From Anaerococcus vaginalis ATCC 51170 (GTDB lineage: Bacteria; Bacillota; Clostridia; Tissierellales; Peptoniphilaceae), in the NCBI RefSeq assembly GCF_000163295.1, contig NZ_GG700527.1:1190939-1254938 (forward strand): DNA of 64,000 nt. The letters are read 5' to 3'. Below are positions 59,276 to 64,000 of the stretch, one piece after another (positions within the stretch are counted from its first letter, which is position 1; each line of letters opens with the position of its first letter). A model generated the notes under the pieces. It saw only the letters and a program-made list of their open reading frames with translations. It searched no databases and was not told where the DNA came from. The position numbers and the translations under genes were made by a program.

Positions 59276-60388
59276 ATGATAATAGGAATACCAAAAGAGA
59301 TTAAGGACCAAGAATCTAGAGTTGCAACTGTGCCTGGCGCTGTTGCGGAATTAGTTAAAGCTGGTCATGAAGTTTTAATTGAAAATAATGCTGGTTTAAA
59401 TTCTGGTATTACAAATAAAGATTATGAAGATGTTGGCGCAAAAATTGTCGATTCAGCAAAAGATGTTTGGGAAAAATCTGATATTGTTTACAAGGTAAAA
59501 GAGCCTTTAAAAGAAGAATATAAATATTTAAGAGAAGGTTTGATTTTATATACTTATCTCCACCTTGCAAGTAATGAAGAATTAACAAAAGAATTAGTCG
59601 ATAAAAAAGTTACAGGCATAGCTTATGAAACTTTAAAACTTGATAACAAATTACCACTTCTAGCTCCTATGAGTGAAATTGCTGGAAGAATGGCGGTTCA
59701 AGAAGGTGCAAGATATTTAACAAAGCCTGAAGGCGGAAGAGGAATTTTACTTCAAGGAGTTCCAGGAGTAAGACCTGCTCACGTTGTAATTGTAGGAGCT
59801 GGTACTGTTGGAGCTGGTGCTGTAAGAATTGCTGTAGGAATGGGCGCAAGAGTTACAGTTTTGGATGTAAATATTGACGCTTTGAGCAGATTACAAGATA
59901 TTTTCCCAGATAAAATAGAAACACTCTATTCAAATCCTATAAATATTGAAGATTCTGTTAAAGATGCAGATTTAGTAATATCCACAGTTTTAATTCCAGG
60001 AAGACGTGCTCCTCAACTTATCAAAGAAGATATGGTAAAACAAATGAAAGATGGCTCAGTAATAGTTGACGTTGCAATCGACCAAGGTGGTTCAACAGAT
60101 ATTACAAAAGGACATCCAACAAGCCACACCGATCCAGTTTTTGTAAAACACGGAGTAATTCATTATGCTGTTGCTAATATTCCAGGAGCAGTTGCTATGA
60201 CATCAACTTATGCCCTATCAAACGCAACAACAAAATATGTAAAAACAATAGCAAATCTTGGACTAAAAAATGCCTGCGAAAAATCTCCAGAAATAATTTC
60301 TGCAGTTAATACTTACGATGGATATGTTACAAACGAAGGAATAGCAGAAGATAACGGCTACGAATATAAAGAATTAAATATAAAATAA
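59276..60388 (+). CDS. ald: Alanine dehydrogenase
   Basis: 370-aa enzyme: MIIGIPKEIKDQESRVATVPGAV, catalytic region YKVKEPLKEEY (Lys75 equivalent) and YTYLHLASNEEL (His96 equivalent), Rossmann VVIVGAGTVGAGAVRIA, and DVAIDQGGS with the catalytic Asp. Reversible L-alanine plus NAD+ to pyruvate, ammonia and NADH. RBS AAGGAGGAAAT. With malic enzyme and aspartase it could funnel amino-acid carbon via pyruvate. Confidence 0.95.
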   Translation: MIIGIPKEIKDQESRVATVPGAVAELVKAGHEVLIENNAGLNSGITNKDYEDVGAKIVDSAKDVWEKSDIVYKVKEPLKEEYKYLREGLILYTYLHLASNEELTKELVDKKVTGIAYETLKLDNKLPLLAPMSEIAGRMAVQEGARYLTKPEGGRGILLQGVPGVRPAHVVIVGAGTVGAGAVRIAVGMGARVTVLDVNIDALSRLQDIFPDKIETLYSNPINIEDSVKDADLVISTVLIPGRRAPQLIKEDMVKQMKDGSVIVDVAIDQGGSTDITKGHPTSHTDPVFVKHGVIHYAVANIPGAVAMTSTYALSNATTKYVKTIANLGLKNACEKSPEIISAVNTYDGYVTNEGIAEDNGYEYKELNIK

Positions 60389-60397
60389 AAATCAAAT

Positions 60398-60441
60398 AGG
60401 GACTGTTTGAAAATGAAATAATCATTTCAAACACTCCCTTT
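60398..60441. terminator. Bidirectional terminator after ald
   Basis: GGGACTGTTTGA-A-AATGA and TCATTT-CAAACACTCCC form a long stem; T-rich flanks. It overlaps the 3' end of the convergent SdpI-like gene. Confidence 0.65.
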
Positions 60442-60771
60442 CTTATTCACAAAATATAATTTTATTTCACTAAGCACACTAATCAAAATCAAAAAAACAA
60501 TTTGGATTCCAACTAAAATCAAAACAATTTTATCATTCAAATCATATTTGTAAAAAACAAACAAGGTAATAACCATACTAATTATCCCAAAAATCAAAGA
60601 CAATTTGCTAGCATAAAGATTTCCAATTTCCCAATTTTTTTCATTTTTCATAGAAAGCCTAGTTCTAAAACCAGACCACTTAGAAATTTTTTTATAAGCC
60701 TTGTTCTTTAAGAAAAAATACATAAAAAAGAAAGAAATAGGAATAATCAAACATACAAAAAATAAAAACAT
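60427..60771 (-). CDS. Short SdpI C-terminal-domain membrane protein
   Basis: 114-aa protein with three membrane segments (about 1-20, 55-75, 83-105). The loop KISKWSGFRTRLSMKNEKNWEIGNLYASKLS matches the SdpI motif of the larger copies at 16316 and 46130, but the DUF1648 half is absent. Start at 60771 follows GGAGGGTGGT; TTG at 60783 is inside the RBS. No associated regulator. Confidence 0.75.
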   Translation of the reverse strand: MFLFFVCLIIPISFFFMYFFLKNKAYKKISKWSGFRTRLSMKNEKNWEIGNLYASKLSLIFGIISMVITLFVFYKYDLNDKIVLILVGIQIVFLILISVLSEIKLYFVNKKGSV

Positions 60772-60933
60772 ACCACCCTCCAAGTTTTATCATTTTACTT
60801 ATACCCAAACTTTTAAAATATTCTTAATTATTGCTGATTTTTTACTTAAAATTTAAAAATATTTTATTAGTTCTTAATAAATTATTTTTTCACGTGATTT
60901 TTATTTGATAATCCCATATAATCAAAAAAATTG

Positions 60934-60965
60934 CCCTCTTTACTGATTTTAGTCAGTTAAGAGGG
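60934..60965 (-). terminator. Terminator of the nucleotidyltransferase/galE group
   Basis: CCCTCTT-a-ACTGA / TCAGT-a-AAGAGGG stem and T7 tail on the minus strand. Confidence 0.85.
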
Positions 60966-60988
60966 TTCATTTTAAAATTTTTTCTTTA

Positions 60989-61909
60989 TTATTTTTCCCA
61001 AATATTATCTGGGTATAATCCTTGGTCGAACATTTTTTGGAAGGATTTTTTTGCTGGAACTAGGTCTTCTTTGTAAGTTATTCCTATCCACTTGTCATTT
61101 GTTGGAAGAATTGTTACATCTGCTTTATTTTCTTTTATTAGCTCTCCTATCATTTCTGGAAGAACGTATTCGCATGAATCTAAATTTTCTTTATTTTTTT
61201 CTAGATATTTTATAAAATAATCTTCGCTCATATCAATAAATTCTGGGAATGATGCCCAAAGGTTCATTGATACTGTTGTTTCTAGATTAAGTATATCGCT
61301 ATCGAGATTTTCTTTGCTTGATATTTTTCCATCTTTTTCTAATTTTATTTCGTGAGTTTCTATTATGTCTACTAGTTTATTTTCTTCGTTTCCTATAGAT
61401 ACTCCTCTTGTAACGGCCCCCTTGTCTGATAGGGTGTTTTTTAATTTATATCCTGCCATAGCTATTTGTAGCTTGTCGTCGATTTTTTTATCGCTTGTTA
61501 CAAGAAATTCGTGTAAGGAATTAAACACGCCTTTTCCATAATAATCGTCTGCGTTTATTATTAAAAATGGTTCTTTTACTATATTTTTTGTAGATAGTAA
61601 AGCATCAACTGTTCCCCATGGTTTTTTTCTGTCTTTTGGACTTTCAAATCCTTTTGGCAAATCCATATCTTGGTAAGCATATTCTACTTCTACTATTTTT
61701 TCAATTCTATTTCCAATTATTTCTTTAAAGTCTTCTTCTATATCTTTTCTAATTATAAAAACAACCTTATTAAATCCAGCTTTTATTGCATCATAAATTG
61801 AATAATCTATTATGGTATAACCGTTGTCATCCATTTTTGCAAGCTGTTTTATTCCTTGTCCATATCTTGAGCCAATTCCTGCAGCAAGAACTACTAGTGT
61901 TGTATTCAT
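60989..61909 (-). CDS. Sugar nucleotidyltransferase family protein
   Basis: 306-aa NTP-transferase with the N-terminal VVLAAGIGSRYGQGIKQLAKM (GxGxR loop), followed by NKVVFIIRKD, KKPWGTVDALL and FLIINADDYYGKGVF (metal-binding Asp). C-terminal half includes LDSDILNLETTVSMNLWASFPEF. Likely makes a sugar-nucleotide from NTP and sugar-1-phosphate; nucleotide and sugar unassigned. It lies two bases after galE, so a role in cell-envelope or Leloir metabolism is plausible. Confidence 0.85.
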   Translation of the reverse strand: MNTTLVVLAAGIGSRYGQGIKQLAKMDDNGYTIIDYSIYDAIKAGFNKVVFIIRKDIEEDFKEIIGNRIEKIVEVEYAYQDMDLPKGFESPKDRKKPWGTVDALLSTKNIVKEPFLIINADDYYGKGVFNSLHEFLVTSDKKIDDKLQIAMAGYKLKNTLSDKGAVTRGVSIGNEENKLVDIIETHEIKLEKDGKISSKENLDSDILNLETTVSMNLWASFPEFIDMSEDYFIKYLEKNKENLDSCEYVLPEMIGELIKENKADVTILPTNDKWIGITYKEDLVPAKKSFQKMFDQGLYPDNIWEK

Positions 61910-61911
61910 TA

Positions 61912-62937
61912 TTACTCCTTTTCTTCATAACCGTTAGGATTTTGTGATTGCCATCTCCATGAATCCTCGCACATCTCATCAATGCCTTTTTCTGCTTTCC
62001 ATCCTAATACTTCATAAGCTTTGCTTGCATCTGCAAAACATTTTGCAATATCGCCTTCTCGTCTTTCTACAATTTTATAGGAAATTTTCTTACCACATGC
62101 TTTTTCAAATGCTTTTAAAACTTCAAGGACAGAATATCCATTGCCTGTTGCAAGATTTATAATCGAAACACCTTCTAGCTTATCAATTTTGTCTACAGAA
62201 AGCACATGGCCTTTTGCAAGATCTACTACATGAATGTAATCTCTAACTCCTGTTCCATCAACTGTATCATAATCATCTCCAAAAACTCTCAAATAGTCAA
62301 GTTTTCCTACAGCAACTTGAGCGATATATGGTAAAAGATTGTTTGGAATTCCTTGTGGATCTTCTCCAATTTTTCCTGATTCATGTGCTCCTATCGGATT
62401 AAAATATCTCAAAAGAACAACTTTCCATTCGGGATCTGATTTTTGTAAATCTGTCATAATTTGTTCCATCATGGATTTAGTCCAACCATACGGATTTGTG
62501 CAAATTCCTTTTGGAAAATCTTCAGTAATTGGAACTTTTTCTGGATCCCCATAAACTGTTGCTGATGATGAAAATATTATATTTTTGCAAGAATATTTTC
62601 TCATAATCTTTAATAAGGATAAGGTTCCACTTATATTGTTATGATAATATTCTAGAGGTTTTTTCACTGATTCTCCTACAGCTTTCAAAGCTGCGCAGTG
62701 GATTACTACATCTATATTTTCTTTTTCAAAAACTTCGCTTAATTTTTTTTCATCAAGTATATCAGCTTCATAAAAAATTATATTTTTGCCAGTAATTTCC
62801 TCTACTCTTTTTACAGAAATTTTTGATGAGTTTGTTAAATTATCATATACTATAACCTTATAATTTTTATTTAATAATTCAACTGCTACATGGCTTCCAA
62901 TATAACCTGCTCCACCGGTTATCAATACATTTTTCAT
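61912..62937 (-). CDS. galE: UDP-glucose 4-epimerase
   Basis: 341-aa short-chain dehydrogenase fold: LITGGAGYIGSHVAVELL, DILDEKKLSEVF, NIIFSSSATVYG, TNPYGWTKSMMEQIM (catalytic Tyr-x3-Lys) and VRDYIHVVDLAKGH are typical GalE. It interconverts UDP-Glc and UDP-Gal. It comes after the ABC ATPase gene (11-base gap) and before the nucleotidyltransferase. RBS AAGGAGATTCTAA. Confidence 0.95.
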   Translation of the reverse strand: MKNVLITGGAGYIGSHVAVELLNKNYKVIVYDNLTNSSKISVKRVEEITGKNIIFYEADILDEKKLSEVFEKENIDVVIHCAALKAVGESVKKPLEYYHNNISGTLSLLKIMRKYSCKNIIFSSSATVYGDPEKVPITEDFPKGICTNPYGWTKSMMEQIMTDLQKSDPEWKVVLLRYFNPIGAHESGKIGEDPQGIPNNLLPYIAQVAVGKLDYLRVFGDDYDTVDGTGVRDYIHVVDLAKGHVLSVDKIDKLEGVSIINLATGNGYSVLEVLKAFEKACGKKISYKIVERREGDIAKCFADASKAYEVLGWKAEKGIDEMCEDSWRWQSQNPNGYEEKE

Positions 62938-62948
62938 TTAGAATCTCC

Positions 62949-64000
62949 TTATAGAAGAATATTTTTTTGACTTTCTTTATCAAAGAAATGCATTTTTTCT
63001 TCGTCTAGGTATATTTTTATTTCCTTATTCTTTTCCAATAAATTTTCAACGCTCAAAGCGCAAGTAATTTTTTCTTCTTTGCACTTAATATATGCATATT
63101 GTTGGGCTCCTAATAATTCTACAAAATCAACTTTTCCTATTAATGTTGAATTAGTTTTTCTAAATCCATCATATATATGCTCAGGTCTAATTCCACAAAC
63201 AATATCTTTTGATAAATAACCTAAATCTTGAAGTTTTAATGCTTTTTCTTGACTAATATGGAATTTTACATTTTCATTTTCCATATAATAATCGTCATCT
63301 TCTTTTATTATTTTACCACTTATTAAATTCATTTGTGGAGAACCAATGAAAGTTGCTACAAATAGATTTTCTGGTTTTGAATAAACGTTTATAGGAGTAT
63401 CTACTTGTTGGATTACTCCGTTATTCATAATAACAATTCTATCTGCCATAGTCATTGCTTCTGTTTGATCGTGGGTTACATATATAAATGTTGTTGCAAG
63501 TTGCTCGTGAAGTTTTGATATTTCTGCTCTAGTTTGCACTCTAAGTTTTGCATCCAAGTTACTAAGAGGCTCGTCCATCAAAAATACTTGAGGATTTCTT
63601 ACAATCGCACGACCTAAGGCAACTCTTTGTCTTTGACCACCAGAAAGAGCTGCAGGCTTTCTATCAAGATATTGTTCTAGTCCCAAAACTTCTGCTGCTG
63701 CTTTTACTTTTTTATTTATATCTTCTTTTGGAACTTTTGCAATTTTTAAAGCGTAGCTCATATTATCTTTTACAGTCATTTGTGGATAAAGAGCATAATT
63801 TTGAAATACCATTGCTATATCTCTATCTTTTGGTTCAATATCATTTACTAACCTATCTCCAATATATAGCTTTCCTTTTGATATTTCTTCAAGTCCTGCA
63901 ACCATTCTAAGAGTTGTAGATTTTCCACAACCAGATGGCCCAACAAAAACAATAAACTCTTCATCTTTTATTTCTAAATTAAAGTCATTTACAGCAGTAA
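62949..64000 (-). CDS. Sugar ABC transporter ATP-binding protein (UgpC/MsmK type), cut by the window edge
   Basis: About 350 residues are visible; the N-terminus lies outside the window. Walker [10 protein letters not shown] (about 63931-63957), Q-loop [10 protein letters not shown], signature [15 protein letters not shown], Walker [14 protein letters not shown]-loop YVTHD, then a C-terminal OB-like TOBE domain (residues beyond [12 protein letters not shown]). It matches the multi-sugar importer ATPases that work with several sugar permeases. In the same strand and run as galE, it points to carbohydrate uptake. Confidence 0.93.
   Translation of the reverse strand, partial: TAVNDFNLEIKDEEFIVFVGPSGCGKSTTLRMVAGLEEISKGKLYIGDRLVNDIEPKDRDIAMVFQNYALYPQMTVKDNMSYALKIAKVPKEDINKKVKAAAEVLGLEQYLDRKPAALSGGQRQRVALGRAIVRNPQVFLMDEPLSNLDAKLRVQTRAEISKLHEQLATTFIYVTHDQTEAMTMADRIVIMNNGVIQQVDTPINVYSKPENLFVATFIGSPQMNLISGKIIKEDDDYYMENENVKFHISQEKALKLQDLGYLSKDIVCGIRPEHIYDGFRKTNSTLIGKVDFVELLGAQQYAYIKCKEEKITCALSVENLLEKNKEIKIYLDEEKMHFFDKESQKNILL

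Overview
The window is AT-rich, densely packed DNA from a low-GC Gram-positive bacterium. Intergenic regions are very AT-rich, ribosome-binding sites are strong (AGGAGG type), promoters are of the SigA type (TTGACA-17-TATAAT), and T-boxes, an L20 leader and an AUU-started infC are present. Gene content points to an anaerobic amino-acid fermenter of the Tissierellia/Peptoniphilaceae type (Gram-positive anaerobic cocci): hybrid cluster protein, corrinoid methyl transfer, 2-hydroxyacyl-CoA dehydratase-type activases, aspartate catabolism, alanine dehydrogenase and a sortase-anchored surface protein. The genus cannot be fixed from this sequence alone. Apart from the ATP-binding gene cut by the right edge, every gene looks intact; no CRISPR, IS element or integrase was seen.

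Layout. (1) 1-14.7 kb, minus strand: infC-rpmI-rplT-rRNA methylase, with a consensus promoter and an L20-type attenuator. An atypical T-box then leads into an eight-gene run pheS-pheT-zapA-U32 peptidase-mutS2-argS-membrane protein-TPR protein; ridA follows. (2) 14.8-20.8 kb: single genes (FAD-dependent oxidoreductase, SdpI-family protein, a PEP-carboxykinase-like P-loop protein, aminotransferase, msrB). (3) 20.8-27.2 kb, minus: a seven-gene corrinoid operon with three UroD/MtaA-type methyltransferases, a corrinoid protein, a RACo-like reductive activator, a transcobalamin-like lipoprotein and an ECF-type S component. (4) 27.3-34.3 kb, minus: an operon for aspartate to pyruvate (aspA, DAACS transporter, Asp/Glu racemase, LysR regulator, fumC, malic enzyme). 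(5) 34.6-45.6 kb: tRNA-Leu(UAA), GDPD, a 1419-aa double activase, isochorismatase/radical SAM pair, rpsF-ssb-rpsR, P1 peptidase, a TIM-barrel protein and a degenerate GH13 protein. (6) 45.7-53.3 kb: an sdpRI-like module with twin operators, a holin, an unknown protein, a DUF3783 protein, an Arg-type T-box with no gene behind it, a 1192-aa CAP-domain/coiled-coil surface protein and a Crp/Fnr regulator. (7) 53.4-58.3 kb, minus: a putative double-cubane-cluster reductase locus and hcp. (8) 58.4-64 kb: HAD phosphatase, alanine dehydrogenase, a short SdpI-like protein, and a sugar-nucleotide group (nucleotidyltransferase, galE, sugar ABC ATPase).

How the parts fit. The aspartate operon takes up L- or D-aspartate and converts it to fumarate, malate and pyruvate; alanine dehydrogenase could then exchange pyruvate and alanine. 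Three distinct ASKHA-type ATP-driven electron activators (RACo-like, double activase, HgdC-like) lie in one window, pointing to strong use of low-potential redox chemistry. The most noteworthy items are the corrinoid operon, which has UroD-family methyltransferases but no classical substrate:corrinoid methyltransferase; the orphan T-box with a consensus promoter and terminator; a Shine-Dalgarno separated from its AUG by a hairpin that restores normal spacing; and paired identical operator sites around the sdpR promoter.
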